Below the pieces are notes generated by a model, which worked only from the letters and a program-made list of their open reading frames with translations, was not told the DNA's origin and made no database searches. A program made the position numbers and the translations under genes. Below, piece by piece: positions 1 through 8,422 of a DNA stretch of 56,706 bases. The stretch covers positions 1 to 56,706 of the forward strand of contig CAMPGR010000009.1 of the NCBI GenBank assembly GCA_946885605.1, read 5' to 3'. Source of the DNA: an uncultured Pseudomonadota bacterium (GTDB taxonomy: Bacteria; Pseudomonadota; Gammaproteobacteria; Burkholderiales; SG8-41). How positions within the stretch are numbered: position 1 is the first letter of the stretch; each line of letters opens with the position of its first letter.

Positions 1-5
1 GAAGC

Positions 6-23
6 CGCGGGCCTGAGCCCGCG
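6..23 (-). terminator. GC-rich hairpin just after the TerC gene
   Basis: Perfect 7-bp inverted repeat (CGCGGGC, 4-base loop, GCCCGCG) starting four bases beyond the TerC-family stop codon. The position suits a transcription stop or 3'-end stabiliser. No T tract can be seen because the window begins here, so the terminator role is inferred from position and stem only. Confidence 0.35.
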
Positions 24-26
24 CGG

Positions 27-959
27 CTAATGCAGCGATTCGCGCGGCTGCGTTGCAGCTTCGTGGGAAAAGCGCTCGGACAGCTTGTGCGCATGGAGGT
101 GGGAACTCACCGGCCGCAGCACCCGAAACGCTTCCTGGCCATGGTAAGCGGCGTAGTCGCGGGTGCCGTCCGGCAGCGTGCGCCAGCGGCGCGTGACCCA
201 GTGATATCCCGGGGGCGCATCGTCTGCGCCGCCCTCTGCAGGCCGGTCTTCTTGCGGCGGTTCCGTTGCGCTCTGCGATTTCCGCTCCGCCGACTTCGAG
301 AAAGCAAGCCATTTCCCGGTTGACACGACGAGCAGCATCCCCAGGACCGGAGCCGCTTCGTGCGCCGTGTGTGCGTAGCCTTGCATGAAGGGGCTTACCG
401 CCGGGTCCGTCACGAGCATCTCGCCCGCGACCCACCCGAGTATGCCGCCTCCGGCGGTGACGATCACCGGGTAGCGGTTCATCAACTTGAGGATCAACGT
501 GCTGCCATAGATGATAAGCGGGATGCTCACTGCGAGCCCGATGATGAGGAGCACGAGACTCCCCTTTGCCGCGGCCGCCACGCCGAGCACGTTGTCGAGG
601 CTCATGACGAAATCCGCGACAATGATGGTCTTGATCGCGGCCCACATGTTCGAGTTGGCATCGAGTTCGCCATCGTCGTCTTCCGGGAGCAGCATCTTGA
701 TCCCGATCCAGAGCAGCAGCACCGCGCCGAAGAGCTTGAGGAAAGGCAGTTCGAGGAGCATCACCGCAAAGAACGTCAGTATGACGCGCAGGATGATCGC
801 CCCGAAGCTGCCGAAGAGTATCGCCTGCTTCTGCTGGCGCGGCGGCAGCGCACGGCTCGCCATGGCGATCACCACCGCATTGTCACCGGAGAGCACGATG
901 TTGATCATCATGATCTGCGCCAGCGTGACCCAGAAAGTGGAACTGATGAGCATCTCCAT
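27..959 (-). CDS. TerC family (YjbE-type) integral membrane protein
   Basis: 310 residues with about seven hydrophobic segments in the first 220. Two TerC hallmark motifs are visible: LSGDNAVVIA near residue 24 and ADFVMSLDNVLGVA near 115. Their acidic residues within membrane helices are the expected metal-binding positions. In this family, members act in metal homeostasis, notably manganese export and tellurium-related stress. The last 90 residues are a hydrophilic tail rich in charged and aromatic residues (PPGYHWVTRRWRTLPDG), longer than in many relatives. A GC-rich hairpin follows the stop. The substrate cannot be read from sequence; Mn2+ is the family-based guess. Confidence 0.88.
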   Translation of the reverse strand: MEMLISSTFWVTLAQIMMINIVLSGDNAVVIAMASRALPPRQQKQAILFGSFGAIILRVILTFFAVMLLELPFLKLFGAVLLLWIGIKMLLPEDDDGELDANSNMWAAIKTIIVADFVMSLDNVLGVAAAAKGSLVLLIIGLAVSIPLIIYGSTLILKLMNRYPVIVTAGGGILGWVAGEMLVTDPAVSPFMQGYAHTAHEAAPVLGMLLVVSTGKWLAFSKSAERKSQSATEPPQEDRPAEGGADDAPPGYHWVTRRWRTLPDGTRDYAAYHGQEAFRVLRPVSSHLHAHKLSERFSHEAATQPRESLH

Positions 960-1078
960 TCGCGCGCTCCTCGGTGGACGGCCCTGGCCGGTTGAGGAGC
1001 GAGGATACGGAACGAAGATGAGCGCAAGCTGTCCGCGACATGACGATATGCTGTCTGCCGGATGAACGAATCCTTACT

Positions 1079-2485
1079 TCAGGTGACGCGAGGCTCGTTT
1101 TCAGGGAGGGGCGGAAACGACACGGTGAACGTATTGCCGGTGCCGTCCTTGTCCTCGGAGAGCGTGATGTCCGCGCCGTGGATGCGCGCGATTTCGAGCG
1201 CGATCGCGAGGCCGAGGCCGCTGCCCTCGCGCGCGCTGCCGAGCAGGCGGTGAAAACGCTCGAAAACACGTGATCGCTCGTGCGCCGGGATCGCCGGACC
1301 GTCGTCGCTCACGGTGACGCTCGGCACCGGATCGCACGCGACGCGCACCGTGACCCGGCAGCCCGCAGGCGTGTAACGGACGGCGTTGTCGAGGAGATTG
1401 TCGAAGAGTTCCCGCAGCCGCCCGGGTTCGCCGCGGATCATCACTGCGGAGGCGCTGCCTTCGAGGCCGAGATCGATGCGCTTCTCGAGCGCCTCCGGCA
1501 CCCAGCTCGCCGCCGCTTCGAGCGCAAGCGCGTTCAGGTCGAGCGGTTTGAGCGTGACGCTCTGCGCTGCGTCCGGCTCGTTGCGTGCGAGCGATAGGAG
1601 TTGGGAAACGAGCCGCGCGAGGCGTTCCAGGCCTGAGCACAATCGCGCGACCGACTCGCGTATTCGATCGGGATCGGTCTCGCGCAGCGCGAGCTCCATC
1701 TGCGCCTGCAGGCCGGCGACGGGCGTCTTCAACTGGTGAGCGGCGTCCGCAACGAATCGGGCTTGCAGGGTCAGCACGTGATCCAGGCGCTCGAGGAGGC
1801 CGTTCAGCTCGTCGACGAGCGGGCGCACTTCTCCCGGCACATCCGGCACCGCTACCGGACCGCGCGCCCGGTGTGACCGCGCTGCGACGGCCTGGCGCAC
1901 TCTCTCGAGCGGTGAGAGCCCGCGCACGACGCCGCCCCACACGATGGCCCCGGCGAGCAGGATGAGGAGCACCTGCGGCAGCACGACGCTCAGCAGAATC
2001 TCGCGCGTGAGCTCATTGCGCTTCGCTGTCGTCTCCGCGATCCGCACCATGGCAGCCGGGCGGCCCGATGCTTCGTCCGCCCGCACGCGAAGCTGCACGA
2101 CGCGCACCGGCACGCCCTGCATCACCCCATCGTAATAGCGTTCCCCGCCGGTCAGGCCCAGCGCTGGTTCAACACCGGCCGGAATCGCGTCTCCCGCGAT
2201 GAGTTGCCCGTCCGCCGCCGCGACCTCGTAAAACAGTGTGTCGCTGGGGTCGGTGAAGAGTACCTCGCGGGCAGCGTCAGGCATATCGAAGTGAAGCGCG
2301 CCGTTTCGCCCCGACACGTGCAGCGAGACTTCGCGGGCGATTTCGAGCAGCGTCCGATCGTAAGCACGCTGCGAAAAACGCAGCGCGACGCCGTAACTCA
2401 GGAAGGCGTCGGCGACGAGCAGCAGGGACAGCGGGACGAGGAGCCAGGTGAGAAGCTGCCGCCTCAGCAACGGCTCACGCCGCAT
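1079..2485 (-). CDS. tctE: TctE-like sensor histidine kinase
   Basis: 468 residues from the ATG that overlaps the regulator stop by 11 bases, which indicates translational coupling. An N-terminal membrane helix is followed by a periplasmic region resembling the 2CSK_N sensor domain of TctE kinases, a second helix near 170-190, then HAMP, HisKA (DAAHQLKTPVAG, phosphoacceptor His), N box (LFDNLLDNAVRYTP) and G boxes (SDDGPAIP, GSGLGLAIA). In this family the kinase senses tricarboxylates and controls tricarboxylate transport genes. The window has a tctCBA cluster about 50 kb away and several Bug receptors, but the signal and targets here are inferred from homology only. Confidence 0.85.
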   Translation of the reverse strand: MRREPLLRRQLLTWLLVPLSLLLVADAFLSYGVALRFSQRAYDRTLLEIAREVSLHVSGRNGALHFDMPDAAREVLFTDPSDTLFYEVAAADGQLIAGDAIPAGVEPALGLTGGERYYDGVMQGVPVRVVQLRVRADEASGRPAAMVRIAETTAKRNELTREILLSVVLPQVLLILLAGAIVWGGVVRGLSPLERVRQAVAARSHRARGPVAVPDVPGEVRPLVDELNGLLERLDHVLTLQARFVADAAHQLKTPVAGLQAQMELALRETDPDRIRESVARLCSGLERLARLVSQLLSLARNEPDAAQSVTLKPLDLNALALEAAASWVPEALEKRIDLGLEGSASAVMIRGEPGRLRELFDNLLDNAVRYTPAGCRVTVRVACDPVPSVTVSDDGPAIPAHERSRVFERFHRLLGSAREGSGLGLAIALEIARIHGADITLSEDKDGTGNTFTVSFPPLPENEPRVT

Positions 2486-3149
2486 GCTGTTTCTCGATGA
2501 GATATCCCATGCCGCGCACCGTGCGTATGTCGACGCCATACGGTTCAATTTTCCTGCGCAGCCTGTAGATGAAGACTTCAATCGTGTTGCTCGAAGAAAC
2601 CTCGTCCCAGCCGTAGAGGTGCTCGATGATCTGCTGTTTCGTGACGACCCTGCTGCCCCTAAGGAGCAGGAGCTCGAGGACGGCAAGTTCCCGCCCCGAA
2701 AGTTCGATGGGCTGATCGTCGGCATACAGCCTGCGTGCCGCCATGTTGAGGCGCAGCCGCCCGTGCACGAGCTCGGAGCTCGCGCCCGCGTGCGCGCGCC
2801 GGATGAGGGCACGCACCCGCGCCTCGAGCTCTGAGAGGTGAAAAGGCTTGGTGAGATAGTCGTCGGCGCCGAGGTCGAGCCCGGCGATCCGCTCTTCGAG
2901 CGCATCGCGCACCGTGACGATCAGCACCGGCACGACCGAGCGCCGCGCCCGCAACCGCTTGAGGACCTCGAAGCCATCGAGTCCCGGCAGCTCGACATCG
3001 AGCACGACCAGATCGTAGTCGCCCGTGGCCAGCGCGGCGTCGGCCTCTTCTCCGCTACGCGCAACGTCGACCGCATGCGCCGACTGCGTGAGCGACCGGG
3101 CGATGGCGTCGGCCAGCAGGGAATCGTCTTCGACGAGCAATATGCGCAC
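2475..3149 (-). CDS. tctD: OmpR/TctD-like response regulator
   Basis: 224 residues: receiver domain at 1-115 with the acidic pair ED at 8-9, phosphoacceptor Asp in VVLDVELPG and the conserved Lys in LTKPF, then a winged-helix DNA-binding domain (about 125-222) containing SSSNTIEVFIYRLRRKI and RTVRGMGYLIE. It is first of a two-gene unit with the TctE-like kinase, whose start lies inside its last codons. By family it is a DNA-binding activator of carboxylate uptake genes; the actual regulon cannot be seen. Confidence 0.88.
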   Translation of the reverse strand: MRILLVEDDSLLADAIARSLTQSAHAVDVARSGEEADAALATGDYDLVVLDVELPGLDGFEVLKRLRARRSVVPVLIVTVRDALEERIAGLDLGADDYLTKPFHLSELEARVRALIRRAHAGASSELVHGRLRLNMAARRLYADDQPIELSGRELAVLELLLLRGSRVVTKQQIIEHLYGWDEVSSSNTIEVFIYRLRRKIEPYGVDIRTVRGMGYLIEKQHAA

Positions 3150-3210
3150 GAGCGTCAGGCCGTACCGTTGCAGCCGCGCACTGTAAGCAACCCCCTGACG
3201 AAAATCAATT

Positions 3211-4428
3211 TCAACGGGCCGGCGGCGGCGCGGCCGCCCTCAGCGCGCCGAGCACGCGCGTGCCGGCGCGTCCGTCCGCCGGCAAGCCGGCGGAGACCTG
3301 GAAAGCTTCGATCGCGGCGCGAGTCTTCGGCCCGATCGCCCCGTCCGGCTTGCCGGCATCGAAGCCCTGCGCGTTGAGTCGCTCCTGCAGCTCGCGCCTT
3401 TCAGCGCGCGACAGGCCGGGGTCGTCCGTCGGCCATGGGGTCGCGAATGCATCACCCCCACGCAGCCGGTCGGAAAGATGCGCAATGGCGAGGGCATACG
3501 ATTCGGCCGCGTTGTAGCTGTAGATGGCATCGAAATTCCCCAGTACGAGAAATGCCGGGCCCTCGACGCCCGCCGGCAAGAGCAGCGCTGCCGATGTCGT
3601 CCCGCTGACCGGCTGCCCGTCGATGCGCCGTATGCCGAGCCGGTTCCATTCCCTGAGCGGCCGGCGATCGCGGCGACCCGCCGGGCCCGGGTAGTTTTTC
3701 GGCAGCCGAACCTCGTAACCCCAGGGCTGCCCGGGCTGCCAGCCTGCGCGCTTCAGATAGTTCGCGGCCGATGCGAGCGCATCGGGGACGGACGCGACGA
3801 TATCGCGACGCCCGTCGCCGTCGAAGTCGACCGCGGTGCGCTGAAAAGTGGACGGCATGAACTGCGTCTGACCGAACGCGCCGGCCCAGGAGCCGACGAG
3901 CAGCTCGGGCGGCAGATCGCCGCTTTGCAGGATGCCGAGCGTTGCCAGGAGTTCGCCGCGAAAGAAGCGCTGCCGGCCGCCGAAGCACGAAACCGTCGCA
4001 AGCGAGCGCACGAGCGGACGCCCGCCGCGCACGCTGCCGTAGTCGGACTCGATGCCCCATACCGCCACGACGACATGGCGGTCGATACCGAAGGCGCGCT
4101 CGACTTCGGCAAGCACCTGCGCCCATTCTTCGAGCTTCCTTCGGCCGTCGGCGATGCGCTGCTCGTCCACCAGAACGGCCATGTAGTCCCAGATCGGCAG
4201 CTTGAATTCCGGCTGGTTGTCCATGGCATCGATCACGGTCGGATCCGGCTCGACGCCCGCGAGCGCCGCGTCGAATGTCCTCGCTTCGATTCCTTTTGCC
4301 AGGGCTTCGCTGCGCAACTCGCGCACGCACGCACCGAACTGCTGCGGAGGCGCCGTGGCTTGAGCGGAAGCGAGAATCGGGCAGGCGATGCTGCAGGCGA
4401 AAACTGCTCGGCGAAGGGATCGAATCAT
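3211..4428 (-). CDS. MltB-family lytic murein transglycosylase
   Basis: 405 residues. The start chosen gives a signal peptide (RRAVFACSIACPILASAQA). The SLT_2/MltB catalytic domain spans about 30-320, with the catalytic Glu in VWGIESDYG and the family motifs AFGQTQFMPSTF and FDAIYSYNAAESYA. A peptidoglycan-binding domain (PG_binding_1; DGAIGPKTRAAIEAFQ) occupies the last 60 residues. It cleaves glycan strands of murein to 1,6-anhydro-muramic acid ends in the periplasm. No lipobox Cys was seen, so it is probably soluble rather than an MltB-type lipoprotein. It is divergent from the GST gene. Confidence 0.9.
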   Translation of the reverse strand: MIRSLRRAVFACSIACPILASAQATAPPQQFGACVRELRSEALAKGIEARTFDAALAGVEPDPTVIDAMDNQPEFKLPIWDYMAVLVDEQRIADGRRKLEEWAQVLAEVERAFGIDRHVVVAVWGIESDYGSVRGGRPLVRSLATVSCFGGRQRFFRGELLATLGILQSGDLPPELLVGSWAGAFGQTQFMPSTFQRTAVDFDGDGRRDIVASVPDALASAANYLKRAGWQPGQPWGYEVRLPKNYPGPAGRRDRRPLREWNRLGIRRIDGQPVSGTTSAALLLPAGVEGPAFLVLGNFDAIYSYNAAESYALAIAHLSDRLRGGDAFATPWPTDDPGLSRAERRELQERLNAQGFDAGKPDGAIGPKTRAAIEAFQVSAGLPADGRAGTRVLGALRAAAPPPAR

Positions 4429-4569
4429 CGCCGTGGATAATGCCACAGCTTGCGGGGCGGTTGCACCGTTGAAACGCGGCGACCGCTGTGCCACTATCTG
4501 CAGCGCTCCGGTGCGGGAACCGTGTGCGGTCCCCCGCCTTCGAAGCCACACGCCCACAACGGAGGCCGA

Positions 4570-5277
4570 ATGCCCGCCCGATTCACGCTCTGCAGCTTCA
4601 AGACCTGCCCGTGGGTACAGCGCGCCGCGATCGTGCTGCGGGCCAAGCGCGTTCCCTACGAGATCACTTACATCGACCGCGACAAGCGACCGGACTGGTT
4701 TCTCGCGGTGTCGCCGCATGCCAAGGTGCCGGTGCTGCTGATCGACGGCAAGGAAGCGCTGTTCGAGTCCAACGCCATCGCGGAATATCTCGACGAAACG
4801 CTTGCGCCGCGGCTTCACCCGGTGGATGCGATCGCATGCGCACGCAACCGGGCGTGGACCGATTACGTGCCCACTTTCGCGAGCGCGATCTCGAACACCG
4901 CCTATTCCGAGACGGAGGAGGAATTCGTCGCGCGCGCGGCGAAGATCGCCGTGCCGTTCAACAAGCTGAACGAAGCGCTTGCGAAGCGCGGCAATGCCGG
5001 CCCCTATTTCAACGGGCCGTCATTCTCCCTGGTGGACGCGGCGTATGCGCCGTTTCTCCAGCGGTACACCTTCGTGGATCGCCTGCGCCGCCTCGGCATC
5101 ATCGAAAAATTTCCGCATCTCGCTCAATGGCGCGATGCGCTCCTTGCAGCGGACGCCGTGCAGGCGTCTACCGTCGCCAACATCGAGGCGGTGTGGCAGG
5201 AAAACCTGATCCTGCGCAGCCGCTGGCTCTCGAAGTTCGTGCCGAAAAGCGTGCTCGGCGCCGCGGAGGTCGAATAG
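4570..5277 (+). CDS. Glutathione S-transferase, omega-like
   Basis: 235 residues starting at the ATG eight bases after GGAGG. The N-terminal thioredoxin fold carries a Cys-Pro-Trp-Val active-site motif (CSFKTCPWVQRAA), which points to the omega/DHAR type with a catalytic Cys rather than Tyr or Ser. KVPVLL and ESNAIAEYLDE give the cis-Pro and the glutathione-binding ES pair. An all-helical C-terminal domain follows from about residue 90 with SLVDAAYAPFL. Likely roles are thiol transfer or dehydroascorbate-type reduction; the physiological substrate is unknown. Confidence 0.88.
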   Translation: MPARFTLCSFKTCPWVQRAAIVLRAKRVPYEITYIDRDKRPDWFLAVSPHAKVPVLLIDGKEALFESNAIAEYLDETLAPRLHPVDAIACARNRAWTDYVPTFASAISNTAYSETEEEFVARAAKIAVPFNKLNEALAKRGNAGPYFNGPSFSLVDAAYAPFLQRYTFVDRLRRLGIIEKFPHLAQWRDALLAADAVQASTVANIEAVWQENLILRSRWLSKFVPKSVLGAAEVE

Positions 5278-5447
5278 CCTCGCGCCGTCGCGTGCCGACC
5301 ACGATCGTGCGCGCAAGCCGTAGCCCTCGGTCCACCACGGGTATGCTGCGCGGGGCGTGTGCGCCGGTCGCCGACCACACCCCGTTCATCGGACGCATGC
5401 ACCCATTCGTGAAATATGACATAGGGTTACGGCCATGCACGGGGTAT

Positions 5448-5472
5448 CTTTGCGTCCGGGTGGAGCGCAAAG
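5448..5472 (+). repeat. Short hairpin in riboswitch leader
   Basis: A perfect 7-bp inverted repeat (CTTTGCG, 11-base loop, CGCAAAG) lies about 20 bases before the GEMM aptamer. It may be a leader hairpin or part of the promoter region. No function can be assigned. The rest of 5278-5447 shows no gene or clear signal. Confidence 0.4.
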
Positions 5473-5494
5473 CTTCACGCATTCCATCCGAGCT

Positions 5495-5585
5495 TCGAAA
5501 AGGGCAAACCCGACCGAAAGGCGGGGACGCAAAGTCGCTGGTCTAAAGGGTATTTGAAGCCCCATGACCGAGAGATTGCCGAGGG
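5495..5585 (+). ncRNA. Cyclic-di-GMP-I (GEMM) riboswitch aptamer
   Basis: The GEMM-I core is present in order: GGCAAACC at 5503, a short stem capped by a GAAA tetraloop (5516-5519), the highly conserved GGGGACGCAAAG (5523-5534), GGTCTAAA (5540-5547), a variable P3 stem (GGG/CCC), ATGACCGAGAGATTGCCG (5564-5581) closing the structure. Closing P1 pairs GGCAA (5503-5507) with TTGCC (5576-5580). Known members bind c-di-GMP; a subset binds 3',3'-cGAMP, and I cannot decide the ligand without a covariance alignment. It lies ahead of a cyclic-nucleotide-binding protein gene and overlaps a terminator stem. Confidence 0.88.
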
Positions 5586-5615
5586 CGAGTCATTGGGCTG
5601 CCGGCAATCTTTTCT
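5573..5615 (+). terminator. Riboswitch-controlled intrinsic terminator
   Basis: A perfect 9-bp inverted repeat (AGATTGCCG at 5573-5581, CGGCAATCT at 5602-5610) is followed directly by TTTTCT. The left arm contains the same TTGCC that closes the aptamer P1 helix, so aptamer and terminator are mutually exclusive. The simplest reading is that ligand binding stabilises P1, breaks the terminator and turns the downstream gene on. The stem and U run are seen; the direction of the switch is inferred. Confidence 0.75.
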
Positions 5616-5752
5616 CCCGCGCGCGCCCGATCCTTCCCCTCGTAACTCAACCGGCTTTTCTCCCCGTCAAGAACGCATTACATCGAAGTCGGTCTCCCCG
5701 ATTCGAGCGACCCGAAGAGGATGTCCTCGCCGGGAACTACAGGGGAAAGATC

Positions 5753-6193
5753 ATGCTGGAACGGTTTCAAGGCAAGGATGGCCGGGTAACGCTGCTCAAT
5801 GCGCTGCGCGGCCAGTTCCTGGTTGACGGAAATACCGAGATCGCCGACAAGATCTCATCGACGCTGCAGCTCAGGGAGTACGCGCCCGGCCTTCCGCTGT
5901 TTTCGCAGGGCGAGCGTGGGAGCGATCTCTATTTCATACTCCACGGCAAAGTTTCGGTTTCCGTCAGCGGCCGAGAAATCGCAAGCGTCGGCCCGGGCAT
6001 GCATGTAGGGGAGATCGCGCTGCTGGAACCGTTCAAGGGGCGCTCCGCAACGGTGACGTCGGTGGAAAGCGTGGTCGCCGCCCTCATCACGCAGCAGCGC
6101 TTCACCGAAGTCGCGCGCTTTCACCCGGATCTGTGGCGCCGCATGGCCATCGAGCTGGCGCGCAGGCTCGTCAAGACGCAAGGCGGCGGTTGA
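5753..6193 (+). CDS. Single-domain cyclic nucleotide-binding (Crp-like) protein
   Basis: 146 residues; the ATG follows AGGGGAAAGATC. A cyclic-nucleotide-binding beta-barrel covers about 40-135: FSQGERGSDLYFILHGKVSVSV, then the phosphate-binding cassette region HVGEIALLEPFKGRSATV. There is no helix-turn-helix and no other output domain, so it is not a Crp-type transcription factor by itself. Expression is predicted to be controlled by the c-di-GMP-I riboswitch about 170 bases upstream. Ligand and partner are unknown; it may pass a nucleotide signal to another protein. Confidence 0.85.
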   Translation: MLERFQGKDGRVTLLNALRGQFLVDGNTEIADKISSTLQLREYAPGLPLFSQGERGSDLYFILHGKVSVSVSGREIASVGPGMHVGEIALLEPFKGRSATVTSVESVVAALITQQRFTEVARFHPDLWRRMAIELARRLVKTQGGG

Positions 6194-6269
6194 GCACGGG
6201 CTCGAGAGGAACTCGCGGCGGCGGCCCGCGGTCTTCTGGTGGCGGTTTCGCTTCTGCCATGGAGGCTTT

Positions 6270-6674
6270 GTGGAGAGCGCGTACACGGCCGCCTTTTCCG
6301 TCCTGCTCGCGTCGTGCGCGGCCACGGCGCCGCAGCCGCTCGTATACAAGGGTGATGGCGGGACAAACGCCGCCTTGGGCTGCTGGGTGGATGCCTACGC
6401 GGAGGCGCAGTACCGTCCCCCGCTCACGACGTATACCGGGCCGGGCGCCGATCCGGTATTCACCCAGCAAACGCGCAGCGTGGTCGTCGGCCCGCAGGCA
6501 CGTCTCGTCGCTTATTCGAGCGACCCCGCACGGAAGAAGAGATGGGGCCTTCCGCCTGGCGCACGCGTGCCCGACCTGAAAGAGGCCGGCTTGCCGCCCG
6601 ATGTAGATGCGCTCGAGCTCGTGTGCGTGTCGGGCGACGCGGCGCTCGAGCCCGAACGCGATCTGCGGCGGTGA
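6270..6674 (+). CDS. Hypothetical small lipoprotein
   Basis: 134 residues from a GTG placed six bases after GGAGG. The N terminus (AYTAAFSVLLASCAATAP) has a lipobox-like LLASC at 12-16, so an anchored lipoprotein is possible, although the usual positive charges before the hydrophobic stretch are missing. The remainder is globular with no domain I recognise; motifs include TQQTRSVVVGPQARLVAYSSD. It is convergent with the decayed DUF4398-OmpA gene. Function unknown. Confidence 0.5.
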   Translation: MESAYTAAFSVLLASCAATAPQPLVYKGDGGTNAALGCWVDAYAEAQYRPPLTTYTGPGADPVFTQQTRSVVVGPQARLVAYSSDPARKKRWGLPPGARVPDLKEAGLPPDVDALELVCVSGDAALEPERDLRR

Positions 6675-6696
6675 GATCTGTGCGAGCCGGCGCAGC

Positions 6697-7114
6697 CTAC
6701 CGGCCGTCCGCGGTGGGCGCCTCGCCGGGTACGATGATCTCCATCCGCCGGTTGAGCTGGCGCCCGCTTGGCGTGGGCGGTGCTCGCCACCGGAAACGCT
6801 TCTCCCATTCCGCGCGTCACGATGCGCTCGGGTGGGACGCCGTACTGCACGAGCGCATTCTTCACCGAAGACGCGCGCTGCTCGGAGAGGCGCTGGTTGA
6901 GCTCGGGGTTTCCTGCGCGAGCCGCTCGGCGCTGCTCAAGGCCCGCGCCGCCTGCTCGAGTTGCGCCGAAGCGAATTGCTGGACGTGAGGATCGTTCTGC
7001 GCCGCTCGGTATGCGGCGCGCGCCTCGGCAAGCTCGTTCTCGGCCGGTGGCGTTTGCGCACAGCTGGCGCAAGTGCAACAGCGGAAATACCGAGAAGCTG
7101 CAAAGGCGCTTCAT
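6697..7114 (-). pseudogene. Decayed DUF4398-OmpA lipoprotein gene
   Basis: Conserved pieces of one protein lie in three frames. A signal stretch (LLGISAVALA), a lipobox and DUF4398 part (ASCAQTPPAENELAEARAAY and onward), an OmpA-like part (NPELNQRLSEQRASSVKNAL, RIVTRGMGEAFPVAS) and a C-terminal part (GRQLNRRMEIIVPGEA) can be stitched together only by single-base corrections near 7110, 7070 and 6769 and a junction near 6908. The first half of the OmpA domain is absent, as if deleted at that junction. The start overlaps the preceding DUF4398 gene (ATGA), so it was once its operon partner. It is most likely a pseudogene; assembly error could explain the single-base shifts but not the missing half domain. 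Confidence 0.75.
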
Positions 7115-7479
7115 GGCTGTCTCCCTTCCAGCTGCTGTTTGAGGGCATCGACGCTGCGATTCACTTCCGCGGCGGCGAGCCGCAGCCGCTCGGAGTCTGC
7201 CACCGCATGCGCGAGGCGCGCATCGACCTGGGCCTGCTCCGCCAGCATGCACGCCGTCTCGTACTCCTCGCGGGCCAGCGCCTGCTCGGCAAGAGCGAGC
7301 GTGTCGCGTGCGATGCGCAGTTGCTCCGGCGCGTAGCGAGCTGCAACCGGTTCTGCCTGCGAGACCGCCATGCGCGCGGCGGATACTTCTGCGACCTGCG
7401 GAGGGGTCGAGGCGCATCCCGCAAGCACAGCGAAACACGCCACGGGCACCGACAAACAGGAAGACCGAGGTTTGCTCAT
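7111..7479 (-). CDS. DUF4398 lipoprotein
   Basis: 122 residues; the start follows GGAGGTCTC. A lipoprotein signal with lipobox LAGC (Cys 22) precedes a helical DUF4398 domain (ARMAVSQAEPVAARYAPEQL, then EEYETACMLAEQAQVDARLA). Such lipoproteins usually sit next to an OmpA-family partner and are thought to act at the outer membrane. Here the partner directly downstream is decayed. The stop overlaps that partner's start by ATGA. Confidence 0.8.
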   Translation of the reverse strand: MSKPRSSCLSVPVACFAVLAGCASTPPQVAEVSAARMAVSQAEPVAARYAPEQLRIARDTLALAEQALAREEYETACMLAEQAQVDARLAHAVADSERLRLAAAEVNRSVDALKQQLEGRQP

Positions 7480-7534
7480 GAGACCTCCGGGCGACGGGAA
7501 ATACGACTATTGCCCGCGGCGGCTTGAGCGAGGC

Positions 7535-8356
7535 TTAAGGTTTCGCGGCGGTGAAGGCGCGCGGCGAAATGCCGAGCGCGCGGCGGAACATCGTCGAAAA
7601 CGCGCTTGGGCTCTCGTACCCCAGGTCCATTGCCACGGCGGTGACGGGCACGCCCTCCGCCAGCCGGCGGATCGACTCGAGGAGGCGCGCCTGCTGCTTC
7701 CAGCGCGCAAAGCTCAATCCGGTCTCGCGGAGAAACCTGCGGTACAACGTGCGCGTGCTCACGTTGAGCTCGCCCGCGTTCGTCGCGCAGCCGCCCCGCG
7801 CGGACAAGTCGGCAAGCAAGCCCTCGCACAACCGCATGAGGTCCGCGCTTTGGGGAAGCGGGAGGTCGAGCGCGCAGGGCGCGAGGCGTCGGATCTCGGC
7901 CATCAGAAGACGCATCAGAAGTCCGTCGACGCCCGCCTCGTCGTACAGAGCCGGCAGGGCGACCGCGCGCACGATCAGCTCGCGGAGGAGCGGCGTCACG
8001 CTGAGCACAACGGGCGACGCCGGCATGCCTGCGGCCGCCTGATCGCTCACATAAAGGCTGTGCATCTGCACGGCGCCGTACATATGGATTTCGTGCGCGG
8101 TGCGCGCGGGAATCCACAACGCGCGGCTGGGCGGCACGATCCACACGCGGCGCGCGCTGCGCACCCGCATCGTCCCCTCGACGGCAAAAGCGAACTGCGC
8201 GCGCGCATGCCAGTGCGGCTTGATGTGGTGGCCCGGCTCGTAACGCGTCCGCCGCGTGACGATGGGCCGGGTAAGGTCGCCCTGCACCGGATTCTCCGGC
8301 ACGACGGCCAGCTCGTCCTCGAGCTCGACCGCGCGGGTGTGCAACGGCCTGTCCAT
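7535..8356 (-). CDS. AraC-family transcriptional regulator with cupin domain
   Basis: 273 residues. N-terminal cupin sensor (HHIKPHWHARAQFAFAVEGT, about 40-110) and C-terminal tandem helix-turn-helix DNA-binding domain (about 175-270; STRTLYRRFLRETGLSFARW and VAMDLGYESPSAFSTMFRRA). It is divergent from the MFS transporter gene starting 67 bases away, the usual arrangement for a local regulator of an efflux gene. Effector unknown; control of the MFS gene is inferred from context. Confidence 0.87.
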   Translation of the reverse strand: MDRPLHTRAVELEDELAVVPENPVQGDLTRPIVTRRTRYEPGHHIKPHWHARAQFAFAVEGTMRVRSARRVWIVPPSRALWIPARTAHEIHMYGAVQMHSLYVSDQAAAGMPASPVVLSVTPLLRELIVRAVALPALYDEAGVDGLLMRLLMAEIRRLAPCALDLPLPQSADLMRLCEGLLADLSARGGCATNAGELNVSTRTLYRRFLRETGLSFARWKQQARLLESIRRLAEGVPVTAVAMDLGYESPSAFSTMFRRALGISPRAFTAAKP

Positions 8357-8422
8357 TTCGCGCAAGTTGTCAGAAAAATATCGAAGGACAGACGATTGTA
8401 ACGCGTGCAGAATGCGCCCCCT

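Noticed and set aside
5564..5752. Upstream in-frame extension of the cyclic-nucleotide-binding protein
   Set aside because: The extra 63 codons lie in the riboswitch aptamer and terminator; the start at 5753 has a good ribosome site.
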